11,698 bases of DNA from Bdellovibrionales bacterium. Its GTDB lineage: Bacteria > Bdellovibrionota > UBA1018. The DNA lies in NCBI GenBank assembly GCA_018968995.1, contig JAGWZD010000033.1:1-11698 (forward strand), in the 5' to 3' direction. Below, in pieces: positions 1-6,958 of this stretch. How positions within the stretch are numbered: position 1 is the stretch's first letter; every line of letters starts with the position of its first letter. The notes beneath the pieces are model-generated. The model was not told the DNA's origin, did no database searches, and was given only the letters and a program-made list of their open reading frames with translations. A program made the position numbers and the translations under genes.

Positions 1-54
1 GATACAGGCGATCGTAAGAACACGGGCCCACGACTCTTGTCCGGCGCCTGTCAT
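1..54 (-). CDS. N-terminal fragment of an unidentified protein, cut by the window start
   Basis: On the minus strand an ATG at 54-52 overlaps the TGA stop of the upstream phosphoesterase gene in the ATGA arrangement typical of translationally coupled genes. It opens a frame that stays free of stops for 18 codons, up to the window edge, and reads MTGAGQESWARVLTIACI. The last residues turn hydrophobic, as at the start of a folded domain or a membrane segment, but this is far too short to identify a family. There is only a weak purine-rich stretch upstream, inside the end of the preceding gene. The call rests on the overlap geometry and the open frame, so it is tentative. The alternative is that the upstream gene is simply the last of its unit. 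Confidence 0.42.
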   Translation of the reverse strand, partial: MTGAGQESWARVLTIACI

Positions 55-1133
55 TTCCCGAACTTCTCGTAGTTGGCGATCAGGGTTTCCAGACGCTTGA
101 TCACAGCGCTGACGGTCTTCTCAATCGGAGCCGACAAAGCGAGTCCTGCTGAGTAATCATGCCCTCCGCCTCCAAGCTCCATGGCGACCTTATTGATGAC
201 CACTCTACCTTTTGACTTGATAGAGACTCGAATCTGACTGTCGTCCTCTTCACGAAAAAGACAGACCACCTCTGCGTCCTTGAGCAGCAGAAGAAGATTT
301 AAAAAAGACTGAGTATCGTCTGCACTAGCTTGATGTCTCTTCCTCAGATCAAGACCCATCTCCAGCCACGCGACTTTCCCTCCATGAGAGACTTTCACGT
401 TCTGAAGCATGTTTCCCAACAGCTGCAAGTGAGAAACCTCTTTGGACGAGTAGATGTTCTGATAGATCTCTTCTGGGTTTACCCCAGCCTCAACCATTTC
501 TGCGGCGATTCGGTGCGCCTGTGGAGTCGTACGGGCGTAACGAAAGCTGTTTGTGTCTGTCATGATGGAGACATAAAGCCCAAGGGCAATGTCTTGGTTC
601 ATCTTCACAAGATCAAGCTCTGAAAAAACATGATGAAGCATCTCTCCGATAGAGCTGGAGGCGATATCAGCAACCACAGAAGCATGAGGTGGATAAGCGA
701 TTTCTCCAGCTCCTTCAGTAATGTCGGGGTGATGGTCTAAAAAAACTATTTTTCGGGCACGAAGAGACATCTCTTGCCACAACTTACCGAGCCGCCTCGG
801 GTCATTAGTATCCACGATAATCCATAGATCGCAGGTATCCCAAAGCTCGACTTCGCCTGGACCTAAAAGAATCTGGCCCTTGGGATCCAGGAACCGATAG
901 CGCTTTGGCAGTGGATCAGGATTATAAACACGACACGCCTTTCGAGCGCGCTTGAGATAGTGAAACAACGCGACCTCAGCTCCTAAACCGTCCCCATCTG
1001 GAAGCTGATGGGTAGAGATCAAAACCCGTTTCGCTGATCCTATTGCTTCGCGAAACTTGACGAAATCTTTCGATTTCGACAAATCCACGGGTAAATTCTT
1101 GGCCGTTGCCTTAGGGGCCTTTGTAGTGCTCAA
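51..1133 (-). CDS. nrnA: DHH/DHHA1 phosphoesterase, NrnA-like (nano-RNase / pAp phosphatase family)
   Basis: A 360-residue cytoplasmic phosphoesterase of the DHH superfamily. Family members hydrolyse short oligoribonucleotides to mononucleotides and often dephosphorylate 3'-phosphoadenosine 5'-phosphate, using two Mn ions. The metal-binding motifs are all visible: H42 with PDGD (45-48), VDTND (107-111), DHH (133-135) and TDT (192-194). The DHHA1 substrate-binding domain near the C-terminus carries GGGGH (321-325) followed by SAG. The length is slightly above the usual 310-340 because of a Lys/Ala-rich N-terminal extension of about 30 residues. The start is TTG at 1133; an in-frame TAG lies 10 codons upstream and no ATG or GTG is available in between. 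GTG (codon 16) and TTG (codon 18) are alternative starts that would remove most of the extension. The family is clear; the choice between NrnA and other DHH/DHHA1 subtypes is inferred from overall motif layout. Confidence 0.9.
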   Translation of the reverse strand: MSTTKAPKATAKNLPVDLSKSKDFVKFREAIGSAKRVLISTHQLPDGDGLGAEVALFHYLKRARKACRVYNPDPLPKRYRFLDPKGQILLGPGEVELWDTCDLWIIVDTNDPRRLGKLWQEMSLRARKIVFLDHHPDITEGAGEIAYPPHASVVADIASSSIGEMLHHVFSELDLVKMNQDIALGLYVSIMTDTNSFRYARTTPQAHRIAAEMVEAGVNPEEIYQNIYSSKEVSHLQLLGNMLQNVKVSHGGKVAWLEMGLDLRKRHQASADDTQSFLNLLLLLKDAEVVCLFREEDDSQIRVSIKSKGRVVINKVAMELGGGGHDYSAGLALSAPIEKTVSAVIKRLETLIANYEKFGK

Positions 1134-1181
1134 GCTTGCGCCTATCCCTTCCGATGGACTCTATGAAGGTGAGAGAGAATC

Positions 1182-1529
1182 ATGAAAGCTAAGTCCCCTG
1201 CACCCACCAGCTCAGGCTCGAAAACCGACAAGATCGACCCGCTTTACGTGATCTTCGAGCAACATCTCTATAACTTTCAGGATTCAGACTCTGACCGCAA
1301 GACTTTTATCTCAGGGGTAGTTTCCGAGTACCTGACTTTCTTACGTCAAAAAAATATCGCTATTCCAAAATCACTAGAGCTAGCCATCTCAGATGAACTG
1401 TCCGAGCAGGTCAACACCATGCTCACCAAAAAAATCTACGGATGCCTCTCAATTGAAGATTTCCAACGGGGAGTCCCGAAAACTCGGAAAAAGCGCGTCC
1501 GCCAAAAATACCAACGAATGGTGGGCTAA
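1182..1529 (+). CDS. Conserved-looking small protein of unknown function (115 aa)
   Basis: I do not recognise a family. The ATG at 1182 is preceded by a purine-rich ribosome-binding region (AAGGTGAGAGAG, 1166-1177). The first 18 residues are rich in Ser, Pro, Lys and Thr and are probably disordered. Residues about 20-95 look like an alpha-helical cytoplasmic domain with an acidic/hydrophobic pattern. The tail (98-112) is strongly basic (KTRKKRVRQKYQR), which could bind nucleic acid or an acidic partner. There is no signal peptide, no membrane segment and only one cysteine. It is divergent from the phosphoesterase gene (48-base gap) and convergent with rimK (10-base gap), so it is probably transcribed alone. 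A real gene is supported by the fitting start, the snug placement between two genes and the lack of any better frame on either strand. Function is unknown. Confidence 0.72.
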   Translation: MKAKSPAPTSSGSKTDKIDPLYVIFEQHLYNFQDSDSDRKTFISGVVSEYLTFLRQKNIAIPKSLELAISDELSEQVNTMLTKKIYGCLSIEDFQRGVPKTRKKRVRQKYQRMVG

Positions 1530-1544
1530 ACGATTCGTCTTAGC
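1525..1544. other. Hairpin spanning the convergent stop codons
   Basis: GCTAAACG (1525-1532) can pair with CGTCTTAGC (1536-1544), leaving a three-base loop ATT and one bulged C. The structure contains the TAA stops of both converging genes, one on each strand, and fills the 10-base gap between them. It could serve as a weak bidirectional transcription end or as an mRNA 3' barrier. It has no T-run on either side and the inner stem is short, so it does not meet the usual criteria for an intrinsic terminator. Part of the symmetry is a trivial consequence of the two facing TAA codons. Confidence 0.28.
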
Positions 1545-2445
1545 GCTGACGGCGACGAGTTCGCTTCGACTTTTTGGCTAAATGAACCAAGTGTGAAACG
1601 ATTTCTCCCGCAATATTCAACCCCGTAGCCCGCTCGATTCCCTCGAATCCAGGAGAACTGTTGACCTCTAGAATCGCCGGACCATTCTTGCTTTCCATCA
1701 TGTCCACTCCGGCAATTTCTAACCCAAACACATGTGCTGCTCGAACTGCAGCCCTTTGATAAGCGATGGGCAAGCGGACCAGAGAGCCCTCGCCCCCTCG
1801 ATGAATGTTAGATCTGAACTCTCCTCTTGAAGCCGTTCTTTGCATGGCGGCCACAACACGATTTCCGACGACAAACGCTCGATAGTCGCTGCCGGCCCCT
1901 TCTTTCAGATACTGCTGAACGAAAACATCGACTCCGAAGTCCCAGAGTGTCTCGACGACAGACTGAAAAGACGCAGGAGTGTGCAGAAGCATCACCCCAA
2001 CGCCCTGAGTTCCCTGCAGCAGCTTGGCAATCACCGGCACTCCGCCCACCACCTTGGCGGTTGACCTCAGGCTTCGCTGTGAGCGAGTGAGAACCGTTGG
2101 CGGTACACAGAGCCCCGCTTGATTGAGAAGCTGCAGCGCCCGAAACTTATCGCGACTCTCCGCAATCGCTAGTGAACTATTGACGGTAAACATCCCCAAC
2201 ATCTCAAACTGCTTTACTACTGCCAGTCCGTACTGAGTGATCGACGCTCCAATTCGAGGAAGCACAGCGTCGTACCACGGAAGCTCTTGAGCCCCAACTA
2301 CGAGTCGACTCTCCCCGCCGTCAACAATCAGTTGGCACTCCAAGGGGTTGATGGTGTCGAGTTGCACTCCGCGCTTACTAGCCTCCTGAAGCAAACGTCG
2401 AATGCTATGAAGACTTCGATTTCTGGTGAGCACTGCCAGTCGCAT
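1540..2445 (-). CDS. rimK: RimK-type ATP-grasp alpha-L-glutamate ligase
   Basis: A 301-residue ATP-grasp ligase, essentially the same length as E. coli RimK (300 aa) and collinear with it. RimK adds glutamates to the C-terminus of ribosomal protein S6 and can also make poly-alpha-glutamate, using ATP. The N-terminal pre-ATP-grasp region carries LPRIGASIT (62-70) and QFEMLG (79-84). The flexible glycine-rich ATP loop is GTQGVGV (145-151). FRSNIHRGG (210-218) matches the family's substrate/nucleotide loop. The Mg ligands D248, E260 and N262 (in LEVNSSPGFEGIE) are all present. The ATG at 2445 has a GGCGGGAT ribosome-binding region about 6 bases upstream. The last 11 residues are almost entirely basic (KKSKRTRRRQR), an addition not expected in the E. 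coli protein. No S6 gene is in the window. The gene is divergent from the neighbouring lipoprotein gene and probably monocistronic. Confidence 0.93.
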   Translation of the reverse strand: MRLAVLTRNRSLHSIRRLLQEASKRGVQLDTINPLECQLIVDGGESRLVVGAQELPWYDAVLPRIGASITQYGLAVVKQFEMLGMFTVNSSLAIAESRDKFRALQLLNQAGLCVPPTVLTRSQRSLRSTAKVVGGVPVIAKLLQGTQGVGVMLLHTPASFQSVVETLWDFGVDVFVQQYLKEGAGSDYRAFVVGNRVVAAMQRTASRGEFRSNIHRGGEGSLVRLPIAYQRAAVRAAHVFGLEIAGVDMMESKNGPAILEVNSSPGFEGIERATGLNIAGEIVSHLVHLAKKSKRTRRRQR

Positions 2446-2467
2446 GGTTGATCCCGCCTGAAGACCT

Positions 2468-2495
2468 ACTGTAACATTCAGACGATCATGGTCAA
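2468..2495 (-). promoter_or_regulatory. Candidate sigma-70 promoter for rimK
   Basis: On the minus strand, TTGACC (2495-2490) and TACAGT (2473-2468) are separated by 16 bases, with five and four of six matches to the -35 and -10 consensus. Transcription would start near 2461, giving a leader of about 15 bases that includes the rimK ribosome-binding region. The -35 box lies over the first codons of the divergent lipoprotein gene. This is pattern matching only. Confidence 0.3.
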
Positions 2496-3714
2496 ACGGC
2501 TGCTGCCAATCTTTTCAATTACCCTGTTATTTTCAACGTTAGTATCTTGCAGCGGCTGCTCGACTTCAAAACGAGCCGTTGGACGATCCGAAGACCTTCC
2601 ATTTCCACGCCCTACTTCAAGCTCGATTACTTCCGAGGCCCTTTGGCAACATCAGCTGGAAGGCAAACTCACAGATCTTTCCGTCTCGCGAAGCTCAGGA
2701 CACACTCTAATCTCTGAAGTCCTAGAAAGTGCTTCAGAGAATCGATCGCAACTCAGTTTGTTCGAACCCTCAGGAAAACGCGCTTGGAAGATCCGAATCT
2801 CTGCGCCCATCAGAGCTCAAACCATCTCGAGCAAAGCTGACTGGATTGTTCTCAGCACCTACCAAGAAGAGCTGATCCGCGTTGATTCTCGCACCGGAAA
2901 GATCCTCTGGAGAACACCCGACACTCGGATGTGCAGACCCAGCGTTCTCGAAAAGACCAACCGAATTCTTTGTTACCACGACGATGACGCATCTCCAGGG
3001 CTTGTTTTTGAAATATTTGACCAAGACGGCAAAAAAGTTTCAGAACAAAAAGCTCCGCAAGACTCGCTTCTTTTAAAAGTATCCGCTGACGAAGAGAGAG
3101 TTCTCATCGCCTTTGTTAAAGGACGAGTCTGGATGCTTGGGGCAGATTTAAAAAAAATCTGGGAAAAGCAACTTCCAGGAGAAATCGTAGATGCAGCAGT
3201 TGCCTCCCCGACTGAAAGTGGCCAATTCATCGATTCGGCAATCCTACTCAATCGATCTTTATCGGGACAAATACTCTACACGCTAGCGGAATTGGGTAAA
3301 AACACTCAGGAAGTGAAACAACACGTTCCCCTTCAGCAAGTTGAAATCAGCGAAAACGGCAAACGAATCTCGGTCTACGGTAATGGTCCACGGGGACAAG
3401 TCATCGCTCAGTATGATACTGAGCCGAATCTCCTGGAACGCTGGAGTTACCACTCTCCGAAATACGCTGACTATAACTTGAAAATGGACATGGCCTCATC
3501 TTTCACAATGCTCGGATTTGAGAACATTTCAGATCGCACTCGTTTCAGTCATGTGATTGCCCTAGACCATAATGGGTTGATGCAATGGCATCTTCCCCTT
3601 CAAGCAGAGGAAGGGGCCTACTTGTATGCCCGAGGAATGTCCAAAGCCTTGGGCTTGTTAGTCATTGGAACTGATGATGGGGTGATCTCCGCATATCCTC
3701 TTAAGATTCCGTAG
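2488..3714 (+). CDS. Lipoprotein with a PQQ/WD40-like beta-propeller-type body
   Basis: A 408-residue exported lipoprotein. The N-terminus has a basic start (MVKR), a hydrophobic stretch (5-19) and a lipobox LVSC with C21 as the predicted lipidated residue. C24 is a less likely alternative. The mature part is a succession of short beta-rich units with alternating hydrophobic residues. Recurrent motifs resemble PQQ-enzyme or quinoprotein-type blades, such as the stretch around VDSRTGKILWRT (131-142), LGADLKKIWEK (217-227) and ALDHNGLMQWHLP. This suggests a beta-propeller scaffold, as in BamB-like proteins, but the repeats are weak and I cannot name a function. It would sit in the outer or inner membrane facing the periplasm. 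The ATG start gives a correct signal peptide, yet there is no obvious Shine-Dalgarno sequence upstream. It ends 119 bases before the next operon. Confidence 0.85.
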   Translation: MVKRLLPIFSITLLFSTLVSCSGCSTSKRAVGRSEDLPFPRPTSSSITSEALWQHQLEGKLTDLSVSRSSGHTLISEVLESASENRSQLSLFEPSGKRAWKIRISAPIRAQTISSKADWIVLSTYQEELIRVDSRTGKILWRTPDTRMCRPSVLEKTNRILCYHDDDASPGLVFEIFDQDGKKVSEQKAPQDSLLLKVSADEERVLIAFVKGRVWMLGADLKKIWEKQLPGEIVDAAVASPTESGQFIDSAILLNRSLSGQILYTLAELGKNTQEVKQHVPLQQVEISENGKRISVYGNGPRGQVIAQYDTEPNLLERWSYHSPKYADYNLKMDMASSFTMLGFENISDRTRFSHVIALDHNGLMQWHLPLQAEEGAYLYARGMSKALGLLVIGTDDGVISAYPLKIP

Positions 3715-3774
3715 AGGAGGCTCCTGTAACCGAGCATTACACTCCGGGACACCGAATCGACGATCCCGAAGCGC

Positions 3775-3804
3775 TTGACAAACCATAGGTAAATCTCATT
3801 ATTT
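3775..3804 (+). promoter_or_regulatory. Promoter-like sequence upstream of the ABC operon
   Basis: The gap 3715-3833 contains a perfect -35 hexamer TTGACA at 3775-3780, followed at 17-19 bases by an AT-rich region offering ATTATT (3798), TTATTT (3799) or TATTTT (3800) as the -10. Transcription would begin around 3811, leaving a leader of about 20 bases with GGAGA (3822-3826) as ribosome-binding site. An alternative is an extended -10, TGATAAAAT (3805-3813), which would act without this -35. This is the longest non-coding stretch in the window. Nothing else is visible in it: no open frame, riboswitch fold or T-tailed hairpin. Confidence 0.6.
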
Positions 3805-3833
3805 TGATAAAATTTTAAATCGGAGAACGTCTC

Positions 3834-4772
3834 ATGATTCAGGTAACAAACTTGACTAAGCGGTACGGTCCACGCACAGCGATCGACGATCTCAACTTCG
3901 AAATCTCAAAAGGTGAAATCGTCGGTTTCCTTGGACCGAACGGAGCTGGAAAAAGTACCACCATGAAAATTCTGACGGGGATGACCTCTGCCTCTGAGGG
4001 ATCCGCTCAGGTGGCAGGCTTCGATGTTTTCGACTCACCCATCGAAGTGAAGCGTAATATTGGCTACCTTCCTGAGAATCCACCAGTCTACACTGAAATG
4101 ACTGTCGAAGATTATCTGCGCTTCGCAGCAAGACTTCACGGCGTTCCAAAAAATCAGATAAAAACTTGTGTCTCTAGCGCAATCGAAAAAACCAATATCG
4201 GAGACGTTCGAAAACGCCTAATCGGCAATCTATCAAAGGGATACCGGCAGCGGGTGGGAATCGCTCAGGCCATCGCCCATAACCCAAAAGTACTTATCCT
4301 GGATGAACCCACCGTAGGTCTCGACCCCAAGCAAATTATTGAAATTCGTAAACTCATCAAAAGCCTCGGTGGAGATCACACCATCATTCTCAGCACACAT
4401 ATTCTTCCAGAAGTAACGGCCACTTGCGAACGAGTGATTGTGATCAACAAAGGGAAAATTGCAGCCCAAGACTCGTTGAGCCAGTTAACAGCTCGAGTTC
4501 AACACGTGAATACCTACAAGCTTATCACCAGAGTTATCTCTCCAGAGGCGCTGGCAGCGCTGAAAGCCATTCCGGGTGTCAAATCGATTTCTGAATCACT
4601 ATCGAAAACAGAAAATGAACTCAGTATTGAGGTGCTACCCAACGCCGGTGATGTCCGTGAAAGAATTACCGAGGCAGTCATGGCACGAAAATTAGGTCTT
4701 CTTGAGTTCACTTCTCAAAAAATCAGCCTAGAAGAGATCTTTCTGCAACTGACCACGGAGGAGAAACTGTGA
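3834..4772 (+). CDS. ABC transporter ATP-binding protein, GldA-like
   Basis: A 312-residue ATPase that would drive the membrane permease encoded next. The nucleotide-binding domain fills residues 1-220: Walker A GPNGAGKST (34-42), a YLPE sequence at the Q-loop position (78-81), the ABC signature LSKGYRQR (133-140), Walker B VLILDEP (153-159), the D-loop GLDP (162-165) and the switch histidine H189. A glutamate in place of the Q-loop glutamine is common in the GldA/NosF/CcmA-like group and supports that placement. Residues 220-312 form a C-terminal extension of mixed alpha/beta character, also usual in this group. The ribosome-binding site GGAGA lies 7 bases before the ATG. It is the first gene of a long plus-strand operon and its TGA overlaps the next gene's GTG (GTGA). 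The substrate cannot be read from the sequence. Confidence 0.93.
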   Translation: MIQVTNLTKRYGPRTAIDDLNFEISKGEIVGFLGPNGAGKSTTMKILTGMTSASEGSAQVAGFDVFDSPIEVKRNIGYLPENPPVYTEMTVEDYLRFAARLHGVPKNQIKTCVSSAIEKTNIGDVRKRLIGNLSKGYRQRVGIAQAIAHNPKVLILDEPTVGLDPKQIIEIRKLIKSLGGDHTIILSTHILPEVTATCERVIVINKGKIAAQDSLSQLTARVQHVNTYKLITRVISPEALAALKAIPGVKSISESLSKTENELSIEVLPNAGDVRERITEAVMARKLGLLEFTSQKISLEEIFLQLTTEEKL

Positions 4773-5533
4773 AAAACATCTGGACGATCGCAAGCAGGGA
4801 CTTCAAGTCTTATTTTTTCTCCCCTATCGCCTACATTGTCACGGCAGGATTTCTGACAATTATGGGCTTCATGTTCGTCAATATCCTTTCGTATTTCATC
4901 AATCAAAACATGCGCAGCATGGAAATGAACATCGGCAAGGGAGCTTCGATCACCGAAGGCGTAGTCAGCCAGCTTTATGGCAATATGAATGTGATCCTTC
5001 TGTTTTTAGTCCCTTTCATTACGATGCGCCTTTTTGCAGAAGAGAAGAAAAACAATACGATTCAACTGCTGCTCACAGCCCCTGTCACGACCACTGAAAT
5101 CATTCTAGGCAAGTTTCTGTCGTCGATGCTGCTAGTACTGGTGATGTTAGGATTTACTCTGATTTACCCCATCATTCTGTTTTTAACTGGAAATCCTGAT
5201 CTAGGCCCTATTTTCACCTCTTATCTAGGCACAATCCTTTTGGTCGGATGTTATTTAGCTTTTGGTCTGCTGTTCTCAGCAATGACTGAAAATCAGATTG
5301 TTGCTGGGGCCCTAACTTTTGCTTTTTCGCTCTTTCTTTGGGTAATCAATTGGGCCTCTCAACTTGTAGGTTCTACGTGGGGCGAGATCCTCAATTATTT
5401 ATCGATCATCCGCCATTATGAGAACTTTAGCCGCGGTGTGATTAACTCTGCCGATATCATTTTCTACTTCTCTATTATTGGACTGGGGGTTTTTCTAACC
5501 CATCGAGTTTTAGACTCCCTACGTTGGAGGTAA
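4769..5533 (+). CDS. ABC-2 type permease, GldF-like
   Basis: A 254-residue inner-membrane protein with about six hydrophobic segments, near residues 20-42, 72-88, 113-138, 148-172, 178-200 and 227-247. The stretch MRLFAEEKKNNTIQLLLTAP (85-104), following the second segment, is the hallmark of the ABC-2 permeases found with GldA-like ATPases. A periplasmic loop of about 30 residues lies between the first two segments. The start is GTG at 4769, with a very strong ribosome-binding site, GGAGGAG (4757-4763), and the GTGA overlap with the ATPase gene implies coupled translation. The permease probably dimerises or pairs with the GldG-like protein downstream. Family assignment is firm; the transported substrate is unknown. 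Confidence 0.92.
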   Translation: MKNIWTIASRDFKSYFFSPIAYIVTAGFLTIMGFMFVNILSYFINQNMRSMEMNIGKGASITEGVVSQLYGNMNVILLFLVPFITMRLFAEEKKNNTIQLLLTAPVTTTEIILGKFLSSMLLVLVMLGFTLIYPIILFLTGNPDLGPIFTSYLGTILLVGCYLAFGLLFSAMTENQIVAGALTFAFSLFLWVINWASQLVGSTWGEILNYLSIIRHYENFSRGVINSADIIFYFSIIGLGVFLTHRVLDSLRWR

Positions 5534-5539
5534 TTAAAG

Positions 5540-6943
5540 ATGTCTACCGAATCAGAAACAAAAAAAAGTGATTCTAAGTGGCGAGCCATCTCTTTTGGCA
5601 CTCACTCCCTGATGACCACCTTGATTGTGGCGTCCATTATTGGGGTGATTAACTTCCTCGGCTACAAAAACCCGAAGAAAATTGACCTGACCAAGAACAA
5701 GCTCCATACGCTTTCGGATCAAACACGGAAAATTGTCGCCGAACTGAAGACTCCGGTTAAGTTCAACTATTTTGACAAATTAGATCGCTCTGAGCAAAGC
5801 CGCATCCTGTTGGATAATTATCGGCAGATTAATCCTCAGAAGATAGAGATCGAAATGATCGATCCGAATCGTGACCCCTTCCGTGCGAAACAAGCTGAAA
5901 TTCGCACCATGGGCACTTTACAGATTATCTCAGGAACACGTGAGAATCTGGTCACAGAGACTTCAGAAGAGAAAATCACCAACGCCTTGATCAAGCTCAG
6001 CAAGGATTCTTCACCAGAGCTTTGTGTAGTCACAGGACACGGTGAAAAATCATTCACTGCAACGGACTCTGAAGGATTTGGCTCGGTTCGAAAAGGACTC
6101 CTGAATCAGTCTTATCAGGTGCGTGAAATCAATCTGGTGACTGAGGGGAAAATCCCGAGCACCTGCACCGCAGTGGCGGTCTGGGGAGGCAAGACCGCGT
6201 GGTTTCCACAGGAAGTGGCCTTTTTGAAAGCGTATCTAGATGACGGTGGCCGAGCGCTGATCGCGGTTGACGTCGACCTCTCTGGAAAAGAGCCCCTGGC
6301 AGAATTGATTCAAGCGCTAGAGGGCTGGTTCATCAGGCCAAGCCGCTCGATGATGATTGATCCTGTCTCGCGCGTGGCTGGCCTAGATCCCACGATTATC
6401 CTGTTACCCACTCTCACTAAGGATAGCCCCATCACCAAAGGATTTGAACTCAGTGTCGCCATGCCGTTCGCTCGCCCCATTGAGACGCTTTCTGGGGCCC
6501 CAGCAGGCTTAAATATCCAATGGATTGCTCGATCTACTCCGAAGAGTTGGGGGGAATTAAATTTTGCCGACATCTCGCGAGGCAAGGTTCAGCTGGATCC
6601 GAACGAGAAGCAGGGCCCGTTGGATGCCATTGTTACGGTGGAGGGCAAGCAGCCCAATTCCAAAGCTTCTAAAAACACGCGAATTGCGTTGTTCGGCAGC
6701 TCACTCTTGGCCAATAATAATTTCTCACGTTTTGCCGGGAATACCGATCTGTTCTTGAATGCGGCTTCTTGGATCATGGAGGATGAGAGCTTGATATCGA
6801 TCCGACCCAAAGAAGAAGGCGTTGGGAAGATTGAGATCACTGACCGGCAAAATATTTTAATCTTATTGGTTAGTGCCGTGCTGACACCACTCATAATTGC
6901 TTCAGGTGGAGTCGCATTCTGGTTTTACCGCAAGCGTCTTTAG
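5540..6943 (+). CDS. GldG-like ABC transporter auxiliary protein
   Basis: A 467-residue protein anchored at both ends: one membrane segment at about 22-44 and another at about 441-463, followed by a short basic tail (YRKRL). Between them lies a large extracytoplasmic domain. DLTKNKLHTLSDQT (49-62), followed by ELKTPVKFNYF, is the characteristic opening of the GldG family. The C-terminal part of the domain has LFGSSLLANN and GNTDLFLNAASWIMEDE, also typical of the family. Such proteins accompany GldA/GldF-type ABC components, in gliding Bacteroidetes and in many non-gliding lineages. It has an ATG start with GGAGG (5526-5530) placed 9 bases upstream, and a 6-base gap after the permease. The position and architecture suggest it works with the permease on the periplasmic face. 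A gliding role cannot be inferred from this alone. Confidence 0.9.
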   Translation: MSTESETKKSDSKWRAISFGTHSLMTTLIVASIIGVINFLGYKNPKKIDLTKNKLHTLSDQTRKIVAELKTPVKFNYFDKLDRSEQSRILLDNYRQINPQKIEIEMIDPNRDPFRAKQAEIRTMGTLQIISGTRENLVTETSEEKITNALIKLSKDSSPELCVVTGHGEKSFTATDSEGFGSVRKGLLNQSYQVREINLVTEGKIPSTCTAVAVWGGKTAWFPQEVAFLKAYLDDGGRALIAVDVDLSGKEPLAELIQALEGWFIRPSRSMMIDPVSRVAGLDPTIILLPTLTKDSPITKGFELSVAMPFARPIETLSGAPAGLNIQWIARSTPKSWGELNFADISRGKVQLDPNEKQGPLDAIVTVEGKQPNSKASKNTRIALFGSSLLANNNFSRFAGNTDLFLNAASWIMEDESLISIRPKEEGVGKIEITDRQNILILLVSAVLTPLIIASGGVAFWFYRKRL

Positions 6944-6945
6944 TA

Positions 6946-6956
6946 GAGGAGACCTC
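6946..6956 (+). promoter_or_regulatory. Ribosome-binding site within a small self-complementary element
   Basis: GAGG (6946-6949) and CCTC (6953-6956) flank AGA. The GAGGAGA Shine-Dalgarno sequence of the DUF4340 gene is therefore also one arm of a four-base-pair hairpin ending just before the ATG at 6959. The stem is short and may be weak in practice. Confidence 0.3.
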
Positions 6957-6958
6957 GA

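Noticed and set aside
330..623. Open frame of 97 codons on the plus strand inside the NrnA-like gene
   Set aside because: It lies wholly antisense to a gene with clear catalytic motifs and its product has no family features.
3716..3726. AGGAGGCTCCT after the lipoprotein gene as an intrinsic terminator
   Set aside because: The pairing allows only a four-base stem with a three-base loop and no T-run follows.
3660..3792. Short minus-strand frame (about 42 codons) starting in the intergenic gap
   Set aside because: It has no ribosome-binding site, runs antisense into the lipoprotein gene and shows no protein features.
4065..4078. Glutamate (YLPE) in place of the Q-loop glutamine of the ABC ATPase
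   Set aside because: This is a usual feature of the GldA/NosF-like ATPases and not an anomaly.
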